From Pseudomonas antarctica (GTDB lineage Bacteria; Pseudomonadota; Gammaproteobacteria; Pseudomonadales; Pseudomonadaceae): a DNA stretch of 40,645 bases. Position 1 is the first letter of the stretch, and each line of letters starts with the position of its first letter. Below, one piece after another: positions 1 to 6,724 of the stretch. Position numbers and translations under genes: made by a program. The DNA is taken from assembly GCF_900624995.1 (NCBI RefSeq), contig NZ_UYXQ01000032.1, positions 1 to 40,645 on the forward strand. Direction: 5' to 3'. Below the pieces are notes generated by a model. It was not told the origin of the DNA, made no database searches, and was given only the letters and a program-made list of their open reading frames with translations.

Positions 1-1
1 G

Positions 2-163
2 ACCCGAGGGCACTTCCCAACGGACGATGCTGCAACAAAATTAATCTGGTTGGGATTGCGAAATATCACTGCTAACTGGGGCAAACCGGCACATGACTGG
101 AAGAGTGCGATGAACCAATTTGCGATTCTGTACGGAGATCGATTTATCAGGCCTACCTGGTAA
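2..163 (+). CDS. IS256-family (Mutator) transposase, C-terminal fragment
   Basis: Frame 2 from the window edge encodes 53 residues ending at the TAA at 161-163. It contains GHFPTDDAATKLIWLGLRNI, then NW, HDWK and NQFAILYGDRF, which is the conserved C-terminus of IS256/Mutator-type transposases (DDE enzymes that cut and rejoin DNA at element ends). The catalytic DDE residues lie upstream of the window. The reading frame is intact to its stop, so the element could be complete outside the window. It is absent from a simple ORF list because it has no start codon in the window. Confidence 0.85.
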   Translation, partial: TRGHFPTDDAATKLIWLGLRNITANWGKPAHDWKSAMNQFAILYGDRFIRPTW

Positions 164-169
164 AACTAA

Positions 170-189
170 GGCCTGCCTGTCGGCAGGCC
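170..189 (+). terminator. Hairpin after the transposase gene
   Basis: ggcctgcc-tgtc-ggcaggcc forms a perfect 8-bp GC-rich stem with a 4-base loop, starting 6 bases after the transposase stop codon. No T-tract follows, so it could be a weak terminator or a structure that shields the transposase gene from read-through. Confidence 0.5.
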
Positions 190-238
190 GTTACCGGCCC
201 GCACACAAAAAATCTGACACTCTCCTTATATTCGGTGG

Positions 239-601
239 TCAGTAGTAATATAAAAAATACGAGCTGATCATCATGGTTGTAACGGAAGTTAAAAGGATGA
301 GTGAGGGTATGACCATCCAATATTTGAGCGGTCGTGGGATTTTTTCAACGTCTTCTACAAGTGCCAAACGCCGCCATTGAAGTATTCTAGGGATAAGAAT
401 GACAGTCGCCATGGCTAATACGCGTTGCGGCCTCCCATCAAACGGGGCGTTGCGAAAAGTATGCCTGTTCCCGACTATATAAGTGCTGTATTGCATATAG
501 TGTTCTGCGGCATCAAGTTTTTTAAACATGACATGAAAAATGAGCGGGAAGCTTAGTAACATGATGGCGCCCGCGCACATGCCGATATATTCCAAGACCA
601 T
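239..601 (-). CDS. Small multi-pass membrane protein, candidate immunity protein
   Basis: 120 residues, family not recognised. Three hydrophobic stretches are visible: about residues 5-27, 58-75 and 93-119, the last ending in SSYFLYYY. Its ATG (601-599) directly abuts the TAA (604-602) of the upstream gene with no spacer, so the two are probably translationally coupled. A small polytopic membrane protein fused in expression to a protein with a glycine-zipper membrane segment is the usual layout for a pore-forming effector and its inner-membrane immunity protein. That role is inference from layout only. Base composition is AT-richer than the backbone genes. The stop codon lies about 15 bases from the end of the IS256 element. 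Confidence 0.6.
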   Translation of the reverse strand: MVLEYIGMCAGAIMLLSFPLIFHVMFKKLDAAEHYMQYSTYIVGNRHTFRNAPFDGRPQRVLAMATVILIPRILQWRRLALVEDVEKIPRPLKYWMVIPSLILLTSVTTMMISSYFLYYY

Positions 602-1576
602 TTAATCCCTCACAGTCTTATAAAGAAACTTGCCCGCGCCTTCGCCCATTCCGCTTCCTAACTTGCCGACGGCGAGCCCACCTGCGGCGCCGCCGACGAT
701 TGCGCAGGCCAATGCTCCAGCACCCGCTGTAGGTATGCCAAAAACGAGCATACAGGCGCCAGTACCGACATAGGCCCCAATTATTCCGCCTGCTGATGCG
801 CCGCCTACTCCGAGCACTAATTTTCCTCCTTCGACATATTTTGCTTGGGTACATTCTTGCTCACGCCCTGTCGAGCACGCCTCTGTAATTTCCAGCGCTG
901 TCGCCCCAACATCCAGCGCAATACCAATATAAGTCCCCTTCTTCAACATCTGCGAAGCTTTGGCTACACGCTTGACCGTCTCCTCATACCCGCGAATTTC
1001 CCCATGCTGCCAGTAACGTTTACTGGAAATTCCCAGCATCTTTTTTATAGACCCTTCGTTTTTCAGCCCCGTACCCAAACGCGCCATTCCTGACAGTTGC
1101 CCATCCAGTTTCGCAAACAACGCCCGGCGTTTGACCAAGAACTCATCTCTCGCAGCCGTGGTGCCTTTGCTCAAGTACTGCTTATGTAAATCATCGACTT
1201 CCTTGAGTGTCTTTTCGATCTCCGCCAGATGCTTGCTCCAGGCGCTGCTGGCGCTGCCAATTCCGATAGAGGCGTTGGCCATGATGGTCTGCAACTGATC
1301 ATAGTTTTTGATCAGGAATTGATCGGCAGCGGAGTGTGCCAACAGGTCGTGTTTGATGCTCTGCGCCGAACGCATCAGCCAGGCTTCTTCAGCGGTGCAA
1401 GACGCTGTGCGTGGGTCAGGGATGATCACCAACTGCCCAGGCAATACCACGGTGTTGCGGATGTGCTGGTTGAGGGTGTCGAATTTGGTTTGCGTATGGG
1501 GATTGAGAGAAAGGCTTTGCTTAAGTGCCGGATAAGGCTGCTGTTGATCGTTGATAAATGCGTAGGGTCCCTGCAT
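602..1576 (-). CDS. Putative membrane-active toxin/effector with LysM-like N-terminus and glycine-zipper C-terminus
   Basis: 324 residues from the ATG at 1576. This start is chosen over an upstream GTG at 1606 because GGAGG lies 8 nt before it. The N-terminus (about 15-60) ends in VVLPGQLVIIPDP, which resembles the closing strand of LysM-like folds. About 60-200 is charged and predicted helical (AEIEKTLKEVDDLHKQYLS). About 250-315 is a long Gly/Ala-rich hydrophobic segment with repeated GG and GxxxG spacing, typical of glycine zippers in membrane-inserting proteins. There is no signal peptide. I do not recognise a named family, although similar proteins are, to my memory, recurrent and unnamed in Pseudomonas. 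Linkage to the small membrane protein directly downstream suggests a toxin-immunity pair, perhaps exported by a type VI system. No secretion gene lies in the window to support that. Confidence 0.55.
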   Translation of the reverse strand: MQGPYAFINDQQQPYPALKQSLSLNPHTQTKFDTLNQHIRNTVVLPGQLVIIPDPRTASCTAEEAWLMRSAQSIKHDLLAHSAADQFLIKNYDQLQTIMANASIGIGSASSAWSKHLAEIEKTLKEVDDLHKQYLSKGTTAARDEFLVKRRALFAKLDGQLSGMARLGTGLKNEGSIKKMLGISSKRYWQHGEIRGYEETVKRVAKASQMLKKGTYIGIALDVGATALEITEACSTGREQECTQAKYVEGGKLVLGVGGASAGGIIGAYVGTGACMLVFGIPTAGAGALACAIVGGAAGGLAVGKLGSGMGEGAGKFLYKTVRD

Positions 1577-1709
1577 CGCGTGCACCTCCAAGTGACTGAG
1601 GCGCACGACTATAAGAAGGCGCTACAGGCGAGGTAAGACGCGTGCAGGGGCGTTTTTAGTGATTCAGAAATGGACTACGCAAGTCCAGGCCGACGCTGAC
1701 GTGTGTTAG

Positions 1710-2090
1710 TCATTTAAGCGTTGTGAGTCGCAGGTACGGGTCGGCCACCACGCCGTTTTTTATCAGGCGCTTTCCGCCGTAGTCGCACTGAACCTTGCCG
1801 TCCTGTTCGTTGATGGCTTCTGCCGTCAGTGCATATTCCGGGTCCAGATAGTCATCGTTGGTCCCGGCAGTCTGCCCTGTCCACGCCTTGCCGTTGGCAG
1901 TGGCGGTGTATTGATAGCCTTCGCCGTAAGGCGGCGGAAGGTCGGGGTCTGTGTAGGGTTTGGACTGGATATCAGGGATGGCCGGGCACTGGCCTGTATC
2001 GGTGGTTTGAGTGGGAAGAGTTCGGTCTTGCGCGGTGGGCAGGCTGAGGGCACTGAAGGGGGAAACAACGTTGGGTAGCAATCCAATCAT
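1710..2090 (-). CDS. Hypothetical protein
   Basis: 126 residues, not recognised. The N-terminal 30 residues are Ser/Pro/Thr-rich without a clear signal peptide. The C-terminal half has a tyrosine- and glycine-rich beta-like pattern (YGEGYQYTATANGKAWTG; CDYGGKRLIKNG). There are two cysteines, one near residue 35 and one near 102, that could pair if the protein is exported. AGGAG lies about 11 nt upstream of the ATG, slightly far for a strong ribosome site. It is on the same strand as the putative toxin pair but separated from it by 133 bases, so it may be a separate unit. The coding call rests on an intact frame, plausible codon use and the ribosome site. Confidence 0.55.
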   Translation of the reverse strand: MIGLLPNVVSPFSALSLPTAQDRTLPTQTTDTGQCPAIPDIQSKPYTDPDLPPPYGEGYQYTATANGKAWTGQTAGTNDDYLDPEYALTAEAINEQDGKVQCDYGGKRLIKNGVVADPYLRLTTLK

Positions 2091-2227
2091 GATCGTTACA
2101 GCTCCTGTGTGAGTAAGCCTGATAGAGGCTGTTTTGAGTGAGCTGTAACGACGCTTCGGTTCCGCGCAATTGCAGACCGCAGGTATGAGAAAGGGCGACG
2201 GGGAGTCGCCCTTTTTGCCTCTGGCAA

Positions 2228-2488
2228 TTAAGCCTGCAAGCGTCGGCTGATTACATCCAGCAAATCACACCCATCGCGCAAGGGGATGGCGCAGAGCAGG
2301 GCGAAGTCCTGGAGGACAAGGGTGTCGGTTTGCAGGCCTTCACGAAACGCGAGGTTTTCCATGACTTGGGTGACCGCGCGGATGCGGTAGACGGCGGCGT
2401 CGTGTAGCACGTCGAGCGGGACTTGGGTGTCGATGAGCAGGGAAGGGGTGGTGCTGTCGTGGCCGGTGAGCGGCATGTATCGGTTCAT
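2228..2488 (-). CDS. DUF6124 (DUF3077-type) small protein
   Basis: 86 residues matching the small Pseudomonas family formerly called DUF3077: a polar N-terminus, LLIDTQVPLDVLHDAAVYRI and then a helix containing QVMENLA. Function is unknown for the family. These proteins are cytosolic, with no signal or membrane segment. Many paralogues occur in fluorescent pseudomonads. The start ATG (2488-2486) is preceded by AAAGG on the minus strand. The gene is preceded by an unusually structured leader (2489-2720), which suggests post-transcriptional control. Confidence 0.7.
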   Translation of the reverse strand: MNRYMPLTGHDSTTPSLLIDTQVPLDVLHDAAVYRIRAVTQVMENLAFREGLQTDTLVLQDFALLCAIPLRDGCDLLDVISRRLQA

Positions 2489-2720
2489 GTTTTAACCTTT
2501 ATTTCAGAGAGTAGGACTGCCACTCACACGTCGCCAAACGAATGGGTGGCAGCTGTACGCAGGTTGGCGAACCGGTGAAATAAAGCAAAGCCGGCAGACC
2601 CGAAGGTCTCCCGCGTACAGCCGCCATAAAGCAGCTTTACGCGTACAAAAAGACCTGCAAAGGAGCAGGTGCTTTTGCATGCATTATTTCGATCGAGTCG
2701 CCAAACCCGTGTCGCCATGT
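2489..2720 (-). promoter_or_regulatory. Structured leader RNA candidate upstream of the DUF6124 gene
   Basis: This fills most of the gene-free stretch 2489-2763. Read on the minus strand, the transcript can form several perfect stems. AGACC-UUCG-GGUCU (2609-2596) is a 5-bp stem with the very stable UUCG tetraloop. CTGTACGC (2620-2613) can pair with GCGTACAG (2560-2553), enclosing the UUCG hairpin. CTGCCAC (2552-2546) can pair with GTGGCAG (2523-2517) just before the ribosome site. A further stem, ACCTGC-N6-GCAGGT at 2670-2653, is followed by a short T-run in transcript sense, as in an attenuator or terminator. The sequence GTTTGGCGAC occurs twice (near 2705 and 2538). No known riboswitch class was recognised. 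This is a reading of sequence complementarity, not a folding calculation. Confidence 0.45.
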
Positions 2721-2763
2721 GGACGACCGCCGAACTATAAGCGCCATTCTTTGCCAGGAGCAA

Positions 2764-3010
2764 GTCGCCCGGCCGATGCAGATCAAAATGTGGGAGCTGG
2801 CTTGCCTGCGAAGGCGGCGTTTCAGTCAATACATTCATCAACTGATACACCGCCTTCGCGAGCAAGCCCGCTCCCACAGGGTAGTGGTGTGAGCCAGTCG
2901 CCCGGCCGATGCAGACCAAAATGTGGGAGCTGGCTTGCCTGCGATGGCGGCGTGTCAGTCAACACATTCATCAACTGATAGACCGCATTCGCGAGCAAGC
3001 CCGCTCCCAC
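2764..3010. repeat. Tandemly duplicated REP pair (two 133-bp units)
   Basis: Two REP palindrome pairs (REPIN-like), at 2790-2877 and 2923-3010, each run from gtgggagctggcttgcctgcg to a converging gcaagcccgctcccac. The flanking sequence agtcgcccggccgatgcaga is also repeated (2764 and 2897), so the whole unit is duplicated with a 133-bp offset and a few substitutions. The second unit ends 7 bases from the stop codon of the anti-sigma gene. Open frames across this stretch are artefacts of the repeat. Confidence 0.9.
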
Positions 3011-3017
3011 AGGGGTG

Positions 3018-3695
3018 TCAGCGAGAGGCGAGTGCGCCTTGGTACAGGACCGGGCCTGTCGGTTGCCCGGTCGGTGAACCGCCTTGCGGTTCCAGGCTGA
3101 CGGCGAGGGTCACAGGGCCAGCCAACAGCGCTTGCTGTTCCTGGCTCAGCTGGATTCGGCCTTTACCCGAGCTGGGCACCAACCCCAGAGAGACCGGTTT
3201 GCCACCGGCCGCAATGGCCCATAGTTCCAGTGCACGCGTCGGCTCAACCGCCGCCAACGTTAACGGCTCCACTTGCAGGTGATCGCCAAACGCCTGTACC
3301 TGCAACGCCGGTTGCTGGTTAGCCGCGACCAGCGTGGCGTTGTACTCGGCGCCGATATCACGCTGATAAAGCACACCCACCAGCACTGCGACGACCACCG
3401 CGCAGGCAGCCGCGAGCACACGAAAGCTCATCCAGAACGGTTTCTTCGCCGGCATATGCAGCACCTGCGGCTCGACCCGCGCTTTGATGCCTGCCCACAC
3501 ATGATCAGGCACCGGCCGTTCGGGCAGGGTGCCGGTCAGGCTGGCGAGTGCAGCCTGCCAATGGCCCAGTTCGACGCGCAGTACGGGGTCTTCCAATAAC
3601 AGGGCGTCGAAGCGCCGACGGGCGGTGGCGGGCATCAGCCCTATGGCATAGTCGGCGGCCAGGGCGCGGCGCAGGGCAGTGGTTTGGTAGTTCAT
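3018..3695 (-). CDS. Anti-sigma factor, RskA family
   Basis: 225 residues. The N-terminal about 75 residues form an anti-sigma helical domain (LAADYAIGLMPATARRRFDALLLEDP), like the zinc-less ASD of RskA proteins. One membrane segment follows at about residues 90-110 (VLAAACAVVVAVLVGVLY). The periplasmic part is the RskA C-terminal domain (RALELWAIAAGGKPVSLGLVPSSGKG...). It should hold the co-encoded sigma factor at the inner membrane until it is cleaved or released. The start ATG overlaps the sigma gene stop by 4 bp, so the two are coupled. The signal that releases the sigma factor cannot be told from sequence. Confidence 0.88.
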   Translation of the reverse strand: MNYQTTALRRALAADYAIGLMPATARRRFDALLLEDPVLRVELGHWQAALASLTGTLPERPVPDHVWAGIKARVEPQVLHMPAKKPFWMSFRVLAAACAVVVAVLVGVLYQRDIGAEYNATLVAANQQPALQVQAFGDHLQVEPLTLAAVEPTRALELWAIAAGGKPVSLGLVPSSGKGRIQLSQEQQALLAGPVTLAVSLEPQGGSPTGQPTGPVLYQGALASR

Positions 3696-4318
3696 GATTC
3701 AAGGCACCTGCGCAGGCGCTCCATGCCGCGGCGAATCCAGGATTTGACCGAGCCCAAAGGCGCCGCCAAATGGTCGGCTAACTCCGAGCACGACAGGCCT
3801 TGGAAGTAAGCCACGGTGATTGATTGGCGTTGCATGCCATCGAGCGTGTCCAGGCAACGATTCAGGGCACGGGCTTCGCGCTCGTTGTCGAGTTGCTCGT
3901 GGGCGCCGGGGCTGTCGTCAAGCAGGGCGTCCTGCTGGCCGTCGGCCAAGGGCTGCTCGCGGTGTTTGCGCAATTGGTCGATGGCCAGGTTACGCGTGAT
4001 ATTCACCATCCAGGTCATCGGCGCCGCCAGGTGCGCCTCGTAGCGTGAGGCGTTGTACCAGATGCGCACGAAGGCTTCCTGCAACACTTCTTCGGCCAGG
4101 TCCGAGCGCCCCATGAATCGGTACGCAACACCGTGCAGCCGTGGCGAAACGCTGCGGTAAAGGGTTTCGAACGCCTGGCGGTTGCCTAAGGCGCACTGGG
4201 CCAGCAATGGCCGCAACGGGTCAGCATCGTGGGTGGAAATAGGGCTTCTCCAGGCTCTCGAACGAGGGCGACGGGACTGCGCACGGTAGGCAGAGGGTAG
4301 ACCAGCTTGAGCGTTCAT
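3692..4318 (-). CDS. ECF sigma factor (RpoE/SigK-like)
   Basis: 208 residues from the ATG at 4318, chosen because GGAG lies 9 nt upstream. A start at 4342 would add 8 residues but lacks a ribosome site. Region 2 is visible (ALGNRQAFETLYRSVSPRLH, then DLAEEVLQEAFVRIWYNASRYE and the MTWMVNITRNLAIDQLRK -10 recognition helix). Region 4 follows (LDGMQRQSITVAYFQGLSCS, then LGSVKSWIRRGMERLR helix-turn-helix). It directs RNA polymerase to a small regulon and is partnered with the RskA-like protein encoded immediately downstream. Autoregulation is likely, but no clear self-promoter was identified in front of it. Confidence 0.9.
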   Translation of the reverse strand: MNAQAGLPSAYRAQSRRPRSRAWRSPISTHDADPLRPLLAQCALGNRQAFETLYRSVSPRLHGVAYRFMGRSDLAEEVLQEAFVRIWYNASRYEAHLAAPMTWMVNITRNLAIDQLRKHREQPLADGQQDALLDDSPGAHEQLDNEREARALNRCLDTLDGMQRQSITVAYFQGLSCSELADHLAAPLGSVKSWIRRGMERLRRCLES

Positions 4319-4404
4319 TCCATCCAACTCCGGGCGGCGCATGTTCGATATACGCGCGGGCGGGTGATTTGGATGCGGCTTTTTCTGAACTAATCTGTAA
4401 GTGG

Positions 4405-4432
4405 GAACATTCCTTCGGGAGTGTCAGTCAAA
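4405..4432 (+). promoter_or_regulatory. ECF-type promoter candidate for the DUF2780 gene
   Basis: GAACAT (4405-4410), a 17-bp spacer and TCAAA (4428-4432) resemble the AlgU/ECF pattern GAACTT-N16/17-TCTgA. It lies about 40 bases upstream of the DUF2780 start and faces away from the divergent ECF sigma gene. Which sigma factor would read it is unknown. Confidence 0.3.
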
Positions 4433-4469
4433 TGCTTGCTTTTAGCTCCTACATTCAGAGGTTGTCTTG

Positions 4470-5039
4470 ATGAAGATTTCACGCGGTTTTGCCCTGTACT
4501 GCCTGATGACCGTGGCCGCCAGCCCGGTGTTTGCCGCAGGTTTGAGCCTCGGTGACGTGGCCAATGCCGTTTCCGGGGCCCAGGGCAACAATAAGGCGGC
4601 TGCCGCAGCGCCGAGCTCCCAGACCGCTGGCCTGTTGCAGGCCCTGACTTCGCAACTGAACGTCACCCCCGAGCAAGCCGTCGGCGGCACCGGCGCCATG
4701 CTGGGCCTGGCCAAAAACAAGCTGAGCGGCAATGACTATTCGCAACTGGGCAAGAGCGTGCCCGGCCTGGATCAACTGTCGGGGAGCAACTCTCTGGGCA
4801 GCCTCGGCGCCTTGAGCGGGATGCTCGGCCAGAGCGGCGGGAGCAAGACCAGCGGCCTGGACGGCTTGCTGGGTAACGTCAAGAACACCAGCGACCTGAA
4901 CACCGCGTTCAGCGCGCTGGGCATGGATAACAGCATGATCGGCAAGTTTGCGCCGGTGATCCTGCAATACCTGGGTGGCCAGGGCGCCAACGAATCGGTG
5001 CTGGGCAAACTGGCCTCGGCCTGGGGCACTGGCAGCTAA
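4470..5039 (+). CDS. DUF2780 family exported protein
   Basis: 189 residues from the ATG at 4470; a TTG immediately before it is the alternative. A clear Sec signal peptide spans about residues 1-23 (FALYCLMTVAASPVFAAG). The mature part has the DUF2780 pattern: LLQALTSQLNVTPEQAVGGT, GAMLGLAKNKLSGNDYSQL, and a Gly/Ser/Leu-rich middle before FSALGMDNSMIGKFAPVILQY. The family is periplasmic or secreted and of unknown function, with two repeated helical segments. The gene converges on and overlaps the acyltransferase gene by 4 bases at 5036-5039. Confidence 0.88.
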   Translation: MKISRGFALYCLMTVAASPVFAAGLSLGDVANAVSGAQGNNKAAAAAPSSQTAGLLQALTSQLNVTPEQAVGGTGAMLGLAKNKLSGNDYSQLGKSVPGLDQLSGSNSLGSLGALSGMLGQSGGSKTSGLDGLLGNVKNTSDLNTAFSALGMDNSMIGKFAPVILQYLGGQGANESVLGKLASAWGTGS

Positions 5040-5923
5040 CTACGTTCTGCGCGCAGTTGAGCGATGCGCGCATCTTTCTCCCTCCAGAGCTGGTTTACCC
5101 AGTTCTGGACGGTCTGGCGAAAGGCCGGATCGTTCTCGTAATCGCCCTGCCACAACGCCGGGTCGAGCTCCCGGGTGCGAATGTCGATGATCACTTTCGG
5201 CACCGCGCCGCTGATCAAATCCCAAAACCCCGGAATCCTTTGCTGCGGATAGACCACCGTCACGTCGAGCACCGCGTCCAACTGTTCACCCAGCGCCGCC
5301 AATACAAACGCCACGCCGCCCGCCTTGGGCTTGAGCAACCGTGCAAACGGTGAATTCTGTTGTTTGCGTTTGGCCTCGCTGAACCGCGTGCCTTCCAGGT
5401 AATTGACCACCGTCACCGGCTGGCGCTTGAACAGCTCGCAGGCCTCTTTGGTGATTTTCAGGTCCTGGCCCGCCAGCTCCGGGTGTTTGGCCAGGAAGGC
5501 CTTGGTGTAGCGCTTCATGAACGGGTAATCCAGCGCCCACCAGGCCAGGCCGAGGAAGGGCACCCAGATCAGCTCTTTTTTCAGGAAGAATTTAAAGAAC
5601 GGCGTGCGCCGGTTGAGCGTCTGGATCAGCGCGGGAATGTCGACCCAGGATTGGTGGTTGCTGATCACCAGATAGGACGTGTCACCGCGCAGGTCGCCGC
5701 CGCCGCGGATCTCCCATTGGGTGGGGATGCACAGCGAAAAGATCAGCTTGTCGATTTCTGCCCAGGTTTCGGCGATCCACATCACCGCCCAGGAGGCATA
5801 GTCGCGATAGCGACCGGGGGCCACCAGCTTGAGCAGGGCAAACACCATCAACGGGCCGAACAGCACCAGGGTGTTGAGCAATAACAGCAGTGTGACGAAA
5901 CAGCCGGTGAGCAGGCGGCGCAT
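5036..5923 (-). CDS. Acyltransferase, YihG type (PlsC superfamily)
   Basis: 295 residues. It has a hydrophobic N-terminus (about residues 5-33, likely membrane anchor). The PlsC signatures are NHQSWVDIP (the HX4D catalytic motif, about residues 90-98), FFLKKELIWVPFLG and EGTRF. The superfamily transfers acyl groups from acyl-CoA or acyl-ACP to lysophospholipids at the inner membrane, and the YihG branch is a minor acyltransferase that tunes phospholipid acyl composition. The length and the WALDYPFMKRYTK segment suit YihG rather than PlsC proper. The gene is monocistronic and divergent from the zinc-protease-like gene. Confidence 0.85.
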   Translation of the reverse strand: MRRLLTGCFVTLLLLLNTLVLFGPLMVFALLKLVAPGRYRDYASWAVMWIAETWAEIDKLIFSLCIPTQWEIRGGGDLRGDTSYLVISNHQSWVDIPALIQTLNRRTPFFKFFLKKELIWVPFLGLAWWALDYPFMKRYTKAFLAKHPELAGQDLKITKEACELFKRQPVTVVNYLEGTRFSEAKRKQQNSPFARLLKPKAGGVAFVLAALGEQLDAVLDVTVVYPQQRIPGFWDLISGAVPKVIIDIRTRELDPALWQGDYENDPAFRQTVQNWVNQLWREKDARIAQLRAERS

Positions 5924-6005
5924 AAGTAACTCTTGGAATCCTGTGGGCGGGCCATGATAAGCAAGCTGAGTCTAGAGGCCAAATCGCAAATCGCCGCACG
6001 AATGT

Positions 6006-6018
6006 TTCACAATGTGAA
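6006..6018. promoter_or_regulatory. Perfect 13-bp palindrome TTCACAATGTGAA
   Basis: Lies in the divergent space between the acyltransferase and protease-like genes. TTCAC is the half-site of the CreB (cre/blr) tag, but there the halves are direct and six bases apart, while here they are inverted. It could therefore be an operator for another regulator, or chance. Confidence 0.25.
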
Positions 6019-6030
6019 GGCTGTGCTGAT

Positions 6031-6137
6031 CGTTCCCACGCTCTGCGTGGGAATGCCGCCAGTGACGCTCTGCGTCAAGCCTTTAAAAGCAGACGCAGAG
6101 CGTCCAAAGCTGCATCCCCACGCAGAGCGTGGGAACG
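6031..6137. repeat. Long imperfect inverted repeat of the Pseudomonas 'cccacgctctgcgtggg' family
   Basis: The outer arms cgttcccacgctctgcgtgg (from 6031) and their exact complement (ending 6137) enclose inner arms gacgctctgcgtc (6064-6076) and gacgcagagcgtc (6092-6104). Each arm is itself a small palindrome (cacgctctgcgtg), so the element can fold as a cruciform or as separate hairpins. This is a dispersed intergenic repeat common in fluorescens-group genomes. A half copy lies at 19637-19686. Confidence 0.85.
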
Positions 6138-6214
6138 AGCTGCTGATGGCGGGGCTAACTAAGTGCTGCTTTTGCGGTCTAGAATCCGCCTACTTCTTTC
6201 GAGGAAATCACTTC

Positions 6215-6715
6215 GTGAAATTGCTCCTTGCTGCGTTCGCCCTGGTGGCTCTGCCGGTCATGGCTGGCGAACCGACCCTCTACGGTCGCTACGAATACAT
6301 CCAGCTGCCGGAGATCGGCGAAACCTTCAAGGCCAAGATGGACACCGGCGCACTGACGGCTTCGCTGTCGGCCCGTGACATCGAGACCTTCACCCGCGAT
6401 GGCGACGACTGGGTGCGCTTCCGCCTCGGCGGCAAGGACACCACCAACAAGGTCTACGAACACAAAGTCTCGCGCATCAGCAAGATCAAGAGCCGCCCCG
6501 ACGAAGATGAGGACAAGGACGAAGCCACCGTGGCCAAGCGCCCGGTCATCGACCTGGAGATGTGCCTGGGCAACGTCAAACGCACCGTGGAGGTCAACCT
6601 CACCGACCGCAGCAGCTTCAACTACCCGCTGCTGATCGGCGCCAAAGCCCTGCGTGAATTCGGTGCAGCGGTGAACCCGGCGCGTCGTTACACTGCCGAC
6701 AAACCGGACTGCTGA
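6215..6715 (+). CDS. Exported ATP-dependent zinc protease family protein (PF05618, formerly DUF785)
   Basis: 166 residues from the GTG at 6215, supported by GAGGAA 8 nt upstream and by the Sec signal peptide this start creates (KLLLAAFALVALPVMAG). Longer upstream frames run through a dispersed repeat and are not credible. The domain is the aspartic-protease-like fold of the RimK-associated family: YEYIQLPEIGETFKAKMDTGALTASLSA carries the conserved D-T-G-A loop, then VIDLEMCLGNVKRTVEVNLTDRS and LLIGAKAL. An Asp/Glu/Lys-rich insert lies at about residues 92-103. The product is probably periplasmic; catalytic activity is unproven for most members. It lies 9 bases upstream of creB and is likely co-transcribed with it. 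Confidence 0.85.
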   Translation: MKLLLAAFALVALPVMAGEPTLYGRYEYIQLPEIGETFKAKMDTGALTASLSARDIETFTRDGDDWVRFRLGGKDTTNKVYEHKVSRISKIKSRPDEDEDKDEATVAKRPVIDLEMCLGNVKRTVEVNLTDRSSFNYPLLIGAKALREFGAAVNPARRYTADKPDC

Positions 6716-6724
6716 CGGACCCAC

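Larger units (their letters stand above)
1..224 (+). mobile_element. Right end of an IS256-family insertion sequence (truncated by window edge)
   Basis: Contains the C-terminal end of a Mutator/IS256-type transposase, a short hairpin after its stop, and then a sequence around 201-223 (acacaaaaaatctgacactc) that resembles the terminal inverted repeat of Pseudomonas IS256-like elements. The left end lies outside the window, so neither the inverted-repeat partner nor the target duplication can be checked, and the exact right boundary is an estimate. The element ends about 15 bases from the stop codon of the small membrane protein gene at 239, so it inserted just beyond that gene. Confidence 0.75.

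Noticed and set aside
2524..2978. Several short open frames across the REP duplication
   Set aside because: They translate the REP palindromes (VGAGLLAKA-type peptides), a common artefact.
5933..6214. N-terminal extension of the zinc-protease-like protein
   Set aside because: The extension is translated from a dispersed inverted repeat. The GTG at 6215 has a good ribosome site and begins a signal peptide.
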